64,000 bases of DNA from Erythrobacter cryptus DSM 12079 (GTDB lineage: Bacteria; Pseudomonadota; Alphaproteobacteria; Sphingomonadales; Sphingomonadaceae), in the NCBI RefSeq assembly GCF_000422985.1, contig NZ_AUHC01000005.1, positions 1-64,000 on the forward strand, read 5' to 3'. Numbering within the stretch: position 1 is the first letter of the stretch; each line of letters opens with the position of its first letter. This document shows, piece by piece, positions 37,685 through 45,930 of this stretch. The position numbers were made by a program, and so were the translations under genes. The notes beneath the pieces are model-generated. The model ran no database searches and was not told the DNA's origin. It saw nothing but the letters and a program-made list of their open reading frames with translations.

Positions 37685-38425
37685 ATGGCCAGCCATCTTG
37701 CCCAGCGCGCGCTTGTGCGCATTGCCCCGCTCGATCCGGGCGAGGATGCCGCCGGTTTTCTGCAGGGGCTTGTCACCAATGACGTCAAGGGCCCGCTGCC
37801 CTGCTATGCTGGCCTGCTCACCCCACAGGGCAAGCACCTGTTCGATTTTCTCGTCTGGGCGGACGGAGCGGATATCCTCCTCGATTGCGAGGCGGCCGAG
37901 GCCGAGGCGCTGATAAAGCGCTTGATGGTCTATCGCCTGCGCCGCCGGCTTGCCATCACCCGCGAGGAACGCCTGGGGGTGCATTGGTCACCCGAGCCGC
38001 ATCCCGGCGCCGTGCCCGATCCGCGCCTCGCTGCGCTTGGCTGGCGCTGGCTGGGACCGCCCAGCGGGGCAAGCGCCGATGCGGCCTGGCACGCCCATCG
38101 CCTTGCCCACGGCGTGCCAGAGGGCCGGGCCGAAATGGGCGATATCCTGTGGCTCGAAACCAATGCCGCCGAGCTGAACGGGGTGAGCTTCACCAAGGGC
38201 TGCTATGTCGGGCAGGAGAACACCGCGCGGATGAACTGGCGGCAGAAGGTGAACCGCCGACTGGTGGTGGTGCCGCTCGCCGCCTCCGATCCGACGCGGC
38301 GCAAGGCTGCCTGGCCGGAACTGGGCCTCGCCATCGATCACCTCAAGGTCGAAACGCTCGATCCGGCCAGCCTGCCAGCCTGGCAGCGCGCCGCTCTCAT
38401 CCGGGCAGGATCGCCACCCGCCTAG
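37685..38425 (+). CDS. ygfZ: Folate-binding protein YgfZ
   Basis: A 246-residue GcvT-fold protein. The defining motif is FTKGCYVGQENTARMNW, with the cysteine that contacts folate. YgfZ supports assembly or repair of certain iron-sulfur enzymes and modified tRNA synthesis. Nearby fold features are GFLQGLVTNDVKGP and DFLVWADGADILLDCE. It is shorter than E. coli YgfZ (326), as is usual in alphaproteobacteria. The stop overlaps the TetR-family gene's stop. Confidence 0.9.
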   Translation: MASHLAQRALVRIAPLDPGEDAAGFLQGLVTNDVKGPLPCYAGLLTPQGKHLFDFLVWADGADILLDCEAAEAEALIKRLMVYRLRRRLAITREERLGVHWSPEPHPGAVPDPRLAALGWRWLGPPSGASADAAWHAHRLAHGVPEGRAEMGDILWLETNAAELNGVSFTKGCYVGQENTARMNWRQKVNRRLVVVPLAASDPTRRKAAWPELGLAIDHLKVETLDPASLPAWQRAALIRAGSPPA

Positions 38426-39018
38426 GCCGCCTCACGCGCGGCAAGGCTCGCTTCAAGCAGCGCTGTGGCCCGCTCGCGCGCGGCATCACGCGGCAGGCCA
38501 AGCGACTTGGCCAGCGCCGAGCCGATCAACGCATCGCCCAGTGCCATCAAAACCAGCATCAGGGTGTCGCGGTGGATGCGCTGTTCGCAGCCCGGAGCCT
38601 CGGCCTCGCCCGCAGCCAGCTCATCCACCAGATCGTGGATCGTGCCGATGATCGGATCGAGCGCATCCTCGTTGCCGGTCAGCAGCATCCAGCTGGTCAG
38701 CGCCCCCGCCCCTTCGCGGTCGAAGGCATCGAAGGCAAGATCGACCACCTCGCGCGCCGAACCAAGCCCGGCGCGGCTGGCGTGCACGGCTTCGCGGATG
38801 GTCTCGCACACCGCCCGGGCAAGATGCTCGGCCAGGGCCTTCTGCAGCCCCGAGGCCGATCCGAAATGGTGCAAAAGGTTGGCATGGGTTCGCCCGATCC
38901 GCGCCGCGACCGCTTTGAGCGTCACCGCTTGTGGGCCAGCCTCGATCAGGAGCGCGCGCGCCGCCGCCAGCGCGTGGCTGCGCGATTCCTCCGGGCTCAA
39001 TCGCTTGCGGACTGCCAT
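38422..39018 (-). CDS. TetR-family transcriptional regulator
   Basis: A 198-residue regulator. The N-terminal HTH reads TLKAVAARIGRTHANLLHHF (about residues 34-53), the TetR recognition region. The C-terminal ligand-binding half is helical (LMLVLMALGDALIGSALAKS). The ATG at 39018 gives a standard 198-residue TetR; the open frame extends upstream but without a TetR-like sequence. Its target gene is unknown, possibly itself or a neighbour. Confidence 0.88.
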   Translation of the reverse strand: MAVRKRLSPEESRSHALAAARALLIEAGPQAVTLKAVAARIGRTHANLLHHFGSASGLQKALAEHLARAVCETIREAVHASRAGLGSAREVVDLAFDAFDREGAGALTSWMLLTGNEDALDPIIGTIHDLVDELAAGEAEAPGCEQRIHRDTLMLVLMALGDALIGSALAKSLGLPRDAARERATALLEASLAAREAA

Positions 39019-39065
39019 GCAAAAGCCGGTAATGGCTTTTGCCGGGGCGGACAAGAGCCGCCCGA

Positions 39066-39599
39066 TCAGGCCGCGCGCTGGTGCACCCCCGCTTGCGCGG
39101 CGAGGCTGCGGCGATATTGCGCCGCGGGCGCCTTGCCCTTGCGGGCGCAGGAAAAACGCTCCTCGATCCGCCCGCTCGGCTCGAAGCCGAGCTTCCTCAG
39201 GACCTTGCCCGAGGCCGGATTGTCGAGGAAGTGCCAGGCACCCAGAATGGTGTGGCCGAGCATTGCGGCGATCGCGAGCATGGCTTTCCCTGCCTCGCTG
39301 GCATAGCCCTGCCCCCAATGCGGCCGGGCGATCCAGTAGCCGAGTTCGGCGCCAACCTCTGCCGGCTCCAGGCCGATGCAGCCGATCACCTGCGCATCGC
39401 GCGCGAGTGTGACGAGCAGGCGCGGAAAGAGCGGATCAACAGGCCGGGCGGCAAAGGCGCGGGCATCGGCTTCGTCGTAGGGCCAGGGTGCGCGGGCAAG
39501 ATTGCGCACCACGCCTTCATCGGCAATTGCCCGGTGAAGCGCCGGGGCATCCTCGCCCCAGATCGGTCGGAGCAGCAATCTGTTGGTGCGGTGAAACAC
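39066..39599 (-). CDS. GNAT-family N-acetyltransferase
   Basis: A 177-residue GNAT protein of the RimJ/RimL type: NRLLLRPIWGEDAPALHRAI at the start, then GAELGYWIARPHWGQGYASE, the acetyl-CoA loop with the Q/R-x-x-G-x-A pattern, and VLRKLGFEPSGRIEERFSC at the end. It transfers acetyl to an amine, perhaps of a protein N-terminus. It lies between rpmA and the TetR gene, on the same strand as both, with 219 nt of structured spacer upstream. Confidence 0.85.
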   Translation of the reverse strand: MFHRTNRLLLRPIWGEDAPALHRAIADEGVVRNLARAPWPYDEADARAFAARPVDPLFPRLLVTLARDAQVIGCIGLEPAEVGAELGYWIARPHWGQGYASEAGKAMLAIAAMLGHTILGAWHFLDNPASGKVLRKLGFEPSGRIEERFSCARKGKAPAAQYRRSLAAQAGVHQRAA

Positions 39600-39708
39600 G
39601 CCATCCTCCTCCTCGCCCCGCGTCGCCGATAGAACGGACGCATGACAATTTTAAGGCCGCGAAACTTTGTGATTCGGCAGACCTGAAGCTCGAGGGAGAA
39701 CGTCAAAA

Positions 39709-39786
39709 GGGAGACGAGCCCCCCTTGCAGCAAGGGACGGCCCTGTCTCCCTCAATGGGAGGTCTTGCACCTCCCGGGACCGTCCC
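39709..39786 (-). terminator. Nested inverted repeats downstream of rpmA
   Basis: Three overlapping stems fill the gap: GGGAGGT-CTTGC-ACCTCCC (39757-39775), an enclosing GGGACGG/CCGTCCC pair (39734-39740 with 39780-39786), and GGGAGAC/GTCTCCC (39709-39715 with 39745-39751). The second and third cannot form together. This resembles a terminator or a structured 3' end of the L21-L27 transcript, but with no T-run. The rest of 39600-39818 shows nothing else. Confidence 0.5.
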
Positions 39787-39818
39787 TGACGGACGATCCC
39801 TTCAGCGAATCATCCGTT

Positions 39819-40088
39819 CTATTCGGCAGCCTGCGCCACGGCATCGACCGACACATATTTGCGGCCGAGCTTGGCCGCGTGGAATCGCACCACCCCGGCG
39901 GTAAGCGCATAGAGGGTGTGATCCTTGCCCATCCCGACATTCACGCCCGGATAGACCTTGGTGCCGCGCTGGCGAATGATGATGTTGCCGCCGATCACTT
40001 CCTGACCGCCGAACTTCTTGACGCCGAGGCGCCGACCGGCCGAATCGCGCCCGTTGCGCGAGGAACCACCTGCCTTCTTGTGTGCCAT
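39819..40088 (-). CDS. rpmA: 50S ribosomal protein L27
   Basis: An 89-residue L27: [20 protein letters not shown] at the start, then [20 protein letters not shown] and [20 protein letters not shown]. It is the ribosomal protein whose N-terminus reaches the peptidyl-transferase centre. There is no N-terminal cleaved extension of the Firmicutes kind. It follows rplU by 15 nt. Confidence 0.98.
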   Translation of the reverse strand: MAHKKAGGSSRNGRDSAGRRLGVKKFGGQEVIGGNIIIRQRGTKVYPGVNVGMGKDHTLYALTAGVVRFHAAKLGRKYVSVDAVAQAAE

Positions 40089-40103
40089 GGTGCGCGAGCC
40101 TCC

Positions 40104-40487
40104 TTATGCGGCGCTGGCGTCGGCTTCGGCCGGCGCTGCGCTCTTGGTCTTCTTGGCGGCGGCCTTCTTGGCCGGCTTTTCTGCCGCGGCGGCGCCCACG
40201 GCGGTGATGCGCAGCAGCGTGAGCTGCTGGCGGTGGCCGTTCTTGCGGCGATAATTGTGGCGGCGCCGCTTCTTGAACACGATCACCTTCTCGCCCTTGG
40301 CCTGGGCGATGATCTCTGCCGAGACCGTCACCGCCTTGGGATCGGCCAGGGTGTCACCTTCGCCTGCGAGCAAGACATCGCCCAGCGTGATCGTGTCACC
40401 GGCTTCACCCGCCAGCTTCTCAACGGCAATCTTGTCTCCAGCGGCAACCCGATACTGCTTGCCGCCAGTGCGCACTATCGCGAACAT
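40104..40487 (-). CDS. rplU: 50S ribosomal protein L21
   Basis: A 127-residue L21: [20 protein letters not shown], then [20 protein letters not shown] and [10 protein letters not shown], which complete the normal protein. A C-terminal extension of about 27 residues, rich in Ala and Lys ([20 protein letters not shown]), follows; such tails are common in alphaproteobacteria. It is first in the rplU-rpmA operon. Confidence 0.97.
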   Translation of the reverse strand: MFAIVRTGGKQYRVAAGDKIAVEKLAGEAGDTITLGDVLLAGEGDTLADPKAVTVSAEIIAQAKGEKVIVFKKRRRHNYRRKNGHRQQLTLLRITAVGAAAAEKPAKKAAAKKTKSAAPAEADASAA

Positions 40488-40593
40488 GGCTTCATACTCT
40501 CAAACTGGTGCGGTGCCCGGCCTGTGGAACCAATGTTCCCCCAACCGAACGGCAATCGGGGGCCACGCGCGGTGACCCCGTGAAGGATGAGCG

Positions 40594-40622
40594 CCCCTAG
40601 GTGAAAGGCTTGTGCAAGTCAA
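40594..40622 (-). promoter_or_regulatory. Likely sigma-70 promoter of rplU-rpmA
   Basis: On the reverse strand TTGACT (40622-40617) is followed, after exactly 17 nt, by TAGGGG (40599-40594), a good -35 with a GC-rich -10. It sits about 107 nt before the rplU ATG, which leaves a long leader. Confidence 0.45.
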
Positions 40623-40722
40623 CCGGCGAGCCAACCTGAAGCGGCCAAAAATCGCCGCAAGGGCGCCGCTGAGGCACCTTTGCCAAGCGCGCGCGGCATG
40701 GTAACGCTGCTTCGGGATTGTC

Positions 40723-41220
40723 ATGCACCACCTTCGCCACCTGCCCGGCCTCATCGGCCTTGCCGCCGCGCTTTCGGCCTGTTCGGCGAGCGAGGGACGC
40801 TATCCCTCCTTGGCGCTGCGCCCGTTCGAGGTCTCGCCGCCCGAAGCCGCAGCACCTGCCCCGCCGCCGATTCGCTCCGGGATCGATCCGGCGATGATCG
40901 ATACGCTTACCCGCCGGGCGGAGGCGGCCCATGCCGCCTTTCTTGCCGCGCAAGGCACCGCCGCCCCGCTTGCCGAGGCCGCGCGCGGCCTTGCCATCGA
41001 AAGCCCGGCACGCGCCCGGGCGCTGGTGGCGCTGGGCGAAGTTTCCTCGCGCCGCAGCGATACCGCCGCCGTCCTTGCCGAGATCGATGCGCTTGCAGCC
41101 GATGCGGCCACCCGCCTCGCCCGCGACCCGGCGCTGGAAGCAGCCCAGGCCGAGGTTGCCGCCTTGCTGATGCGCGAGGATGCCGTGCTCGCGCAGCTGT
41201 GGGAGGCGATGGGATCGTGA
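40723..41220 (+). CDS. Hypothetical lipoprotein
   Basis: A 165-residue protein with a lipobox LSAC (Cys about 20) in a hydrophobic N-terminus, a Pro/Ala linker (SPPEAAAPAPPP), and an Ala-rich helical body with no recognised domain (EIDALAADAATRLARDP). It ends GSWEAM-like and its TGA overlaps the GTG start of the Fnr-type regulator by 3 nt, so they are co-translated. The function is unknown. Confidence 0.72.
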   Translation: MHHLRHLPGLIGLAAALSACSASEGRYPSLALRPFEVSPPEAAAPAPPPIRSGIDPAMIDTLTRRAEAAHAAFLAAQGTAAPLAEAARGLAIESPARARALVALGEVSSRRSDTAAVLAEIDALAADAATRLARDPALEAAQAEVAALLMREDAVLAQLWEAMGS

Positions 41221-41909
41221 ATCTTGCGTGCAGCACCTGTCCGGTCAAGGAAACCGCCGCCTGCGCGGTGCTTACCCCCGAGGAGCGCGAGGCGCTGGCC
41301 GCAGCCGGGCGCACCCGCGTCTTGAAGCGCGGCGAGATGCTGTTTGCCGCTGGCGATGAGGATGCCGCCTGCGCCACGCTGCTGAGCGGCGCGCTCAAGG
41401 TCTCCTCGGTCGATGTCGAGGGCAACGAGCAGATCCTCGCGCTCGTTCACCCTTCGGGCTTCATCGGCGAATTGTTCAGCCCCTTTGCCCATCACGACGT
41501 GGTGGCGCTGACCGAAAGCCGCCTTTGCACCTTTGCCAAGGTCGATATCGAGCGGGCGATCGAGGATTATCCGGCGCTCGCCCGGGCGCTGCTGCGCCGC
41601 AGCCAGGCAGACCTGCTGGCCAGCCGCAACCTGCTCGAACTCACCGGCCATGCCAGCGCCGAGGCGCGCCTCGCCGCGCTGCTGCATGATTTTGCCGCGG
41701 CGGCGAGCGAAAGCTCGTGCCACCTTGCCAGGCGTTTCGAGCTGCCGCTCACCCGCGGCGAGATCGCCAACATGCTGGGGCTGACCATCGAGACGGTGAG
41801 CCGCAAGCTCGGCGAACTTGAGGAAATGGGCGCGATCCGGCGCGAGGGCAAGCGCGGCATCGCGCTCACCGATCCTGGCCTGCTGGTGGAGCTTTCCGGA
41901 CGCGGCTAG
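41217..41909 (+). CDS. Fnr/FnrN-type Crp-family regulator
   Basis: A 230-residue regulator. N-terminal cysteines CSTCPVKETAAC (C-x2-C-x7-C) are the FnrN pattern that holds an oxygen-sensitive 4Fe-4S cluster; the fourth cysteine is likely the one in ESRLCTFAKVD. The C-terminal HTH has LTIETVSRKLGELEEMG, with the E-x-x-S-R contacts typical of Fnr that read TTGAT-N4-ATCAA. Start is GTG 41217, overlapping the lipoprotein stop. It should switch genes on or off at low oxygen. A matching box lies at 42466. Confidence 0.9.
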   Translation: MNLACSTCPVKETAACAVLTPEEREALAAAGRTRVLKRGEMLFAAGDEDAACATLLSGALKVSSVDVEGNEQILALVHPSGFIGELFSPFAHHDVVALTESRLCTFAKVDIERAIEDYPALARALLRRSQADLLASRNLLELTGHASAEARLAALLHDFAAAASESSCHLARRFELPLTRGEIANMLGLTIETVSRKLGELEEMGAIRREGKRGIALTDPGLLVELSGRG

Positions 41910-41969
41910 GGTTCACCCAAATCGGGATGGGGCAGCGCCATGGGAGAGGGACGCTGCCCCAGGGGAGCT

Positions 41970-42410
41970 TCAGGCCACCAGCGTCGCAATCAGCGCCACG
42001 GCAAGGCCCCAGCACACCAGCAGCACCGGGAGCACGAGGACCTGCGCGCTTGCCTCACCGGCGCTGAGGTGGCCGGTCAGGGTCATGATCCCGTGGGCCT
42101 CGAACTCACCCTGCGTTGCCGGGCGCGAGGCATTCTCCTTGAGCCGCGTCCAGATCGCCGGCACCCCGAAAAAGGCAGCAATCAGCAGAACGATCACCGC
42201 CATCGGAATGGCGAGGCCCGGATTGGCAAAGGCGCTGCCCACGATCGCCAGAAAGCCGAGATAGCAGGCGATGGTGGCAGCGTAGAGTGAATTGGGCAGG
42301 CCGAAATTGCGATCGGCCTCGATCTGGTGGCGCACTCCCAGCGCGGCAGGGGGCTGATCAAGGCGGCGGGCCTCGCCGCGGGCGATGCGTTCGGTAACGA
42401 TATGGCTCAT
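41970..42410 (-). CDS. Hypothetical membrane protein under likely Fnr control
   Basis: A 146-residue protein with three membrane helices (SLYAATIACYLGFLAIVGSA, LAIPMAVIVLLIAAFFGVPA, VLVLPVLLVCWGLAVALIAT) and a 45-residue cytoplasmic N-terminus. I do not recognise the family. It converges on the Fnr-type gene, and a near-consensus Fnr box lies 56 nt upstream of its ATG (42466-42479), so oxygen control is likely. The gene stands next to the mo-cofactor operon but on a separate transcript. Confidence 0.75.
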   Translation of the reverse strand: MSHIVTERIARGEARRLDQPPAALGVRHQIEADRNFGLPNSLYAATIACYLGFLAIVGSAFANPGLAIPMAVIVLLIAAFFGVPAIWTRLKENASRPATQGEFEAHGIMTLTGHLSAGEASAQVLVLPVLLVCWGLAVALIATLVA

Positions 42411-42465
42411 GGCTCGATCCTCCTTGGCTTGGAGGAGAACCTAGCCCGCGCGCAGCGGAGAAACC

Positions 42466-42479
42466 TTGAGGTGGATCAA
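42466..42479. promoter_or_regulatory. Fnr-type operator
   Basis: TTGAG-GTGG-ATCAA matches the Fnr consensus TTGAT-N4-ATCAA at nine of ten fixed positions. It lies between the moaE stop and the membrane-protein ATG at 42410, so it can serve only that gene. The Fnr-type regulator gene is about 560 nt away. Confidence 0.6.
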
Positions 42480-42480
42480 A

Positions 42481-42945
42481 TCAGCTTTGCCAGCGCGCCA
42501 GATCGCGGTGATCGGCCTCACGCGGCTCGATCCAGTACCATTGCCCGGCGCGCTTCTCGCGCTTCCAGAACCAGGCGGCGCTCTTGAGGTGATCCATGCA
42601 GAAATCGACCGCATCGATTGCGTCGCGGCGGTGGAGCGCGGCGGCCGAGACGCACACGATCGGCTCGCCGGGGCGCATCAGGCCGATGCGGTGGACCATC
42701 AGCAGGCCCATCAGGGTGAAGCGCTGGAAGGCGCGGTCGGCAAGATCGTGCATCCCCGACAGGGTCAGCGGCTCGTAATGCGTCAGTTCGAGCGCTTCGA
42801 CCCCGGGATCGCTGCGCACCTCGCCCACGAAGGTGCACACCCCGCCAAGGCCGGGGTTGGCCTCGGTGAAGGGCCCGATCAGCGCGCCGGGATGGAAGGG
42901 CGCATCGAGCAGGCGGATATCGCGGTGCAAGGCGCGCGAGGGCAT
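42481..42945 (-). CDS. moaE: Molybdopterin synthase catalytic subunit
   Basis: A 154-residue MoaE. GGVCTFVGEVRSDPGVEALE and LELTHYEPLTLSGM are the dimer and binding core, and HLKSAAWFWKREKRAGQWYW holds the active-site lysines. It inserts the two sulfurs from MoaD into cPMP to give molybdopterin. It follows moaD by 3 nt in a moaA-moaD-moaE operon. Confidence 0.95.
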   Translation of the reverse strand: MPSRALHRDIRLLDAPFHPGALIGPFTEANPGLGGVCTFVGEVRSDPGVEALELTHYEPLTLSGMHDLADRAFQRFTLMGLLMVHRIGLMRPGEPIVCVSAAALHRRDAIDAVDFCMDHLKSAAWFWKREKRAGQWYWIEPREADHRDLARWQS

Positions 42946-42948
42946 CGC

Positions 42949-43188
42949 TCAGCCCCCAGAAACGGGCGGGAGCAGCGCGATCTCGTCGCCCGCAACCGCC
43001 TGCAGTGAGGCCTTGTCGGCCAGCAGCGCGCCGTTCAGCGCCACCCGGTTCCTCGGGTCGTCAAGCGCAGCGGCGAGGGCCGGAGCAAGCTCGGCCTTCA
43101 GCCCCGCCCAGTCGAGCGGCGCTGCCAGTTCGAGCGCGGGAGCGCCGGCAAGGTCAGCGAGCCGGCCGAGAAAGACCACCCTGACCAC
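42949..43188 (-). CDS. moaD: Molybdopterin synthase sulfur carrier subunit
   Basis: A 79-residue ubiquitin-fold protein ending in the diglycine tail (LLPPVSGG) that is adenylated and thiocarboxylated. The start is GTG 43188, overlapping no gene; the moaA stop is 1 nt upstream. It pairs with MoaE. Confidence 0.93.
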   Translation of the reverse strand: MVRVVFLGRLADLAGAPALELAAPLDWAGLKAELAPALAAALDDPRNRVALNGALLADKASLQAVAGDEIALLPPVSGG

Positions 43189-43189
43189 C

Positions 43190-44263
43190 TCACCCCCCTG
43201 TCAGCGACATGTGCCGCGCCAGCGCCGGGGCAGCACCGCGCGCATCCATCCGGAAGTGATGGCGCTCGGGCTTGATCGCCAGGGCCTCATCGAGCGCCGC
43301 GGACAGCCGCGCCTCGGGATCCTCCGAGCGCAGCGCGGCGCGCAGATCGACCCGCTCGCCCCCGCCAAGGCAGGGGAAAAGCTGGCCGGTCGCCGTCACG
43401 CGCAAGCGGTTGCAGCCGGAACAGAAATTACCGGTGTGCGGCGTGATGAAGCCGAGCCTGCCGCCGGTCTCGGCAATGGTGACATAGCGCGCCGGGCCGC
43501 CGGTGCGGTGATCGCTGTCGGTGAGGCTCCAGCGTTGGGCGAGCCGGGCGCGCACCTCGTTGAGCGGCAGATATTGGTCGAGCCGGTCTTCCTCGACATC
43601 GCCGAGCGGCATCACCTCGATCAGGGTGACATCATGCCCCTCGCCATGGCCCCAGGCGATGATTTCGGGCAGTTCGGCCTCGTTCACGCCCTTGAGCGCC
43701 ACGACATTGAGCTTGACCGTGAGACCTGCGCGGCGGGCTGCGGTAATGCCGTCCAAGACCTGAGGCAAGGCATCGCGCCGGGTGAGCCTGGCAAAGCGCG
43801 CACGGTCAAGCGTGTCGAGCGAGACGTTGATCCGCCTGACCCCGGCGCGGGCGAGCGCCTCGGCGTGGCCCGCAAGGCGGGTGGCATTGGTGGTCAGGGT
43901 AAGTTCCTCAAGCCCATGGCCGAGGTGCCGCCCGAGCGCGGCGATCAGGTCGATGATCCCGCGCCGCACCAGCGGCTCCCCCCCAGTGAGGCGCAGCTTG
44001 GTGACGCCGCGCGCAATAAAGCCGCAGGCGAGCTGATAAAGTTCCTCGAGGCTCAGCACCTCGCGCTTGGGCAAAAAGGTCATGCGTTCGGGCATGCAAT
44101 AGGCGCAGCGCAGATCGCAGCGATCGGTGACCGACAGGCGCAGATAGGTGATGCGGCGCTGGAAGCGGTCGATCAGCGGGGGCGCGGAGGGCGACACACC
44201 GACATCAGGCAGCACCAGAAGATCAGGCTGGCGGGGTGGCTGAACCGGCATCCTCATCGTCAT
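43190..44263 (-). CDS. moaA: GTP 3',8-cyclase
   Basis: A radical SAM enzyme that converts GTP to the cPMP precursor. The SAM cluster motif is DRCDLRCAYC, the KLRLTGGEPLVRRG segment is the SAM-binding GGE, and the C-terminal cluster is in NFCSGCNRLRVTATGQLFPC, ending GG. Length (357) is slightly above E. coli MoaA (329). The ATG at 44263 overlaps the Rossmann-like gene by 41 nt; a GTG just before SPSAPPLIDRF would give a shorter, non-overlapping start. Confidence 0.94.
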   Translation of the reverse strand: MTMRMPVQPPRQPDLLVLPDVGVSPSAPPLIDRFQRRITYLRLSVTDRCDLRCAYCMPERMTFLPKREVLSLEELYQLACGFIARGVTKLRLTGGEPLVRRGIIDLIAALGRHLGHGLEELTLTTNATRLAGHAEALARAGVRRINVSLDTLDRARFARLTRRDALPQVLDGITAARRAGLTVKLNVVALKGVNEAELPEIIAWGHGEGHDVTLIEVMPLGDVEEDRLDQYLPLNEVRARLAQRWSLTDSDHRTGGPARYVTIAETGGRLGFITPHTGNFCSGCNRLRVTATGQLFPCLGGGERVDLRAALRSEDPEARLSAALDEALAIKPERHHFRMDARGAAPALARHMSLTGG

Positions 44264-44573
44264 GGCACACGAGATACTGGCCTGTCACCCCGGGCGCATC
44301 TGCCAAAAAGCGCAGCACCGTCTCGCGCGCCTCGCCGGGACGGCCTGCCACCACATTGACCCTGGTGGGCGCCGCCTCGCGGGCGAGGTCGCGGGCGAGC
44401 GCGCGGCGCCAATCGGCGTGATCGTGGGGCGCCGGGTGCATGAGGATGGCAAGCGCTCCGGTTTCGGGCGCAGCGATCAGCCGCCTTGCCGCTTCGAGAT
44501 AGAAGGCCATGAAGGCCCCCGCCGCATCGAGCGCGGCCGCCGGCAGGGCGGGAACCTCGAGCACGCGCTGCAT
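44223..44573 (-). CDS. Small Rossmann-like protein between folB and moaA
   Basis: A 116-residue protein of simple alpha/beta make-up: AFMAFYLEAARRLIAAPETG, ALAILMHPAPHDHADWRRAL and APTRVNVVAGRPGEA look like a partial Rossmann sheet. It lacks a full nucleotide-binding Gly loop. Its catalytic role is unknown. It lies 4 nt behind folB and its 3' end overlaps the moaA start, so these are co-transcribed. I have seen comparable short genes next to folB in sphingomonads, but this is from memory. Confidence 0.65.
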   Translation of the reverse strand: MQRVLEVPALPAAALDAAGAFMAFYLEAARRLIAAPETGALAILMHPAPHDHADWRRALARDLAREAAPTRVNVVAGRPGEARETVLRFLADAPGVTGQYLVCHDDEDAGSATPPA

Positions 44574-44577
44574 CGGC

Positions 44578-44964
44578 TCACTCCGCCGGATCGGCTGGCC
44601 GTTCGCGGTGCAGGGTGATGCCGATCGCCTCGCCCGCCTCGGCGATGGCGAGCTTGACGATCTTCACCGTCACTGCCTCGACCTTTTCGTCCTGCACGAA
44701 CAGGGTTTGGCAGATATGATCGGCCACCGCCTCGATCAGCTTGAAGTGCACACCCTTGGGCAGCCCCTCGGTGGCGGCGAACTTGAGATCCATGTAGTTC
44801 TTGCTCGCCTCAAGCGGGGTGTCGGGGTGATAGTGCTGCGCAACGCGGTAACGTGCCGCGATCGAGATGCGCAGCGGCTGGGGCTGGCCGGTCTCCTCGG
44901 AATAAATGCCGGTAAGGACATCGACGACGAGATCGTTGACTTCAAGGGTGAGGGTATCGGCCAT
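44578..44964 (-). CDS. folB: Dihydroneopterin aldolase
   Basis: A 128-residue FolB-type protein: LEVNDLVVDVLTGIYSEETG at the start (the catalytic glutamate region), then PLRISIAARYRVAQHYH, KLIEAVADHICQTLFV and VKIVKLAIAEAGEAIGITLH. The enzyme acts in folate synthesis. The ATG at 44964 has a GGATG region upstream; the frame opens further with no better start. It heads a folB-(Rossmann)-moaA-moaD-moaE run. Confidence 0.87.
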   Translation of the reverse strand: MADTLTLEVNDLVVDVLTGIYSEETGQPQPLRISIAARYRVAQHYHPDTPLEASKNYMDLKFAATEGLPKGVHFKLIEAVADHICQTLFVQDEKVEAVTVKIVKLAIAEAGEAIGITLHRERPADPAE

Positions 44965-45027
44965 GGCGAGGCCCGTTGGCAGGATGGCGGGCACAAGTCC
45001 AGCCTTGGCCGGGCCGCGGCGCGCGCT

Positions 45028-45930
45028 CTAGTGGTTTGACCAGCGCGCGAAGATCGCGCTCGGCAGCAGCCGCGCGCCCTCGCCCTCCTCGCGCACGGCA
45101 AGATCGCCATGCTCGATCTGGCCCGGCAGGTGGCCAAGCACCTCGTTGAGCAGCCCGGCAAGCGCAAGGCTGCTCATCCGCACGGCATAGACGGTGAGGA
45201 ACAGGAAGCGGCTCTGCCCATCAAGCAGCCGCGCGCAATCGGCGATGAGGCCAGCCAGGTGCTCCTCGAGCCGCCACACCTCGCCCTCTGGCCCGCGCCC
45301 GAACTTGGGCGGATCGAGGATGATCCCGTCATAGCGCTTGCCCCGGCGCACCTCGCGCGCGGTGAACCTCGCGGCATCATCGATCAGCCAGCGGATCGGG
45401 CGATCTTCCATCCCCGAGAGCGCGGCGTTGGCGCGGGCCTGGGCGACCGATTTCTTCGAGGCATCGACATGGGTCACGCGCCCGTGGCGGGACAGCGCCA
45501 GAGTGCCTAGCCCGGTATAGGCAAAGAGGTTGAGCATTTCCGCCCCCTCCATCCCCGCCAGCTGGGCGCGCATCCATTCCCACACCGGCGCCATGTCGGG
45601 GAAGAATTGCAGGTGGCGAAAGGGCGTGGGCCGGGCGATGAATCGCACCTCGTGCCAGGCGAGCGGCCAGCCCCCCTCGGGCAGCGGCGCGGCGAGGTGC
45701 CAGCGCCCGCCGCCATCCTCGTCTGCCCCGGGGATGAACTCGCCCGCAGCCTGCCAGTCGGCAAGGCGCGGCTGCCACAGCGCCTGCGGCTCGGGCCGGA
45801 TGAAGCTGTAGGGGCCGAAGCCCTCCCACTTGCGCCCGCCGCCGCTGTCGATCAGGCGATAGGCCGGATCAGGGCCGGGCCACGCTTCGCACTCCATCAC
45901 CAGCGGCTGCTGGACCAGGCGCGCCATCAC
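45028..45930 (-). CDS. Class I SAM-dependent methyltransferase (RlmI-like)
   Basis: A 300-residue methyltransferase. LNLFAYTGLGTLALSRHG is the SAM motif, VTHVDASKKSVAQARANAAL the acidic loop, and IILDPPKFGRGPEGE the catalytic DPPxF, as in RNA m5C methyltransferases of the RlmI/RlmK group. It lacks the PUA domain of RlmI, and its exact target is unknown. ATG (45930 or 45927) overlaps the thrC stop, so it is coupled to thrC at the tail of the oxidase cluster. Confidence 0.82.
   Translation of the reverse strand: MMARLVQQPLVMECEAWPGPDPAYRLIDSGGGRKWEGFGPYSFIRPEPQALWQPRLADWQAAGEFIPGADEDGGGRWHLAAPLPEGGWPLAWHEVRFIARPTPFRHLQFFPDMAPVWEWMRAQLAGMEGAEMLNLFAYTGLGTLALSRHGRVTHVDASKKSVAQARANAALSGMEDRPIRWLIDDAARFTAREVRRGKRYDGIILDPPKFGRGPEGEVWRLEEHLAGLIADCARLLDGQSRFLFLTVYAVRMSSLALAGLLNEVLGHLPGQIEHGDLAVREEGEGARLLPSAIFARWSNH

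Noticed and set aside
40680-41216. In-frame upstream extension of the Fnr-type gene
   Set aside because: The sequence before GTG 41217 is an Arg/Pro-rich shadow of the lipoprotein gene and has no Crp-family similarity.
42833-44359. 508-codon forward frame opposite moaA and moaD
   Set aside because: The reverse frame has the radical SAM cysteines and the moaD diglycine.
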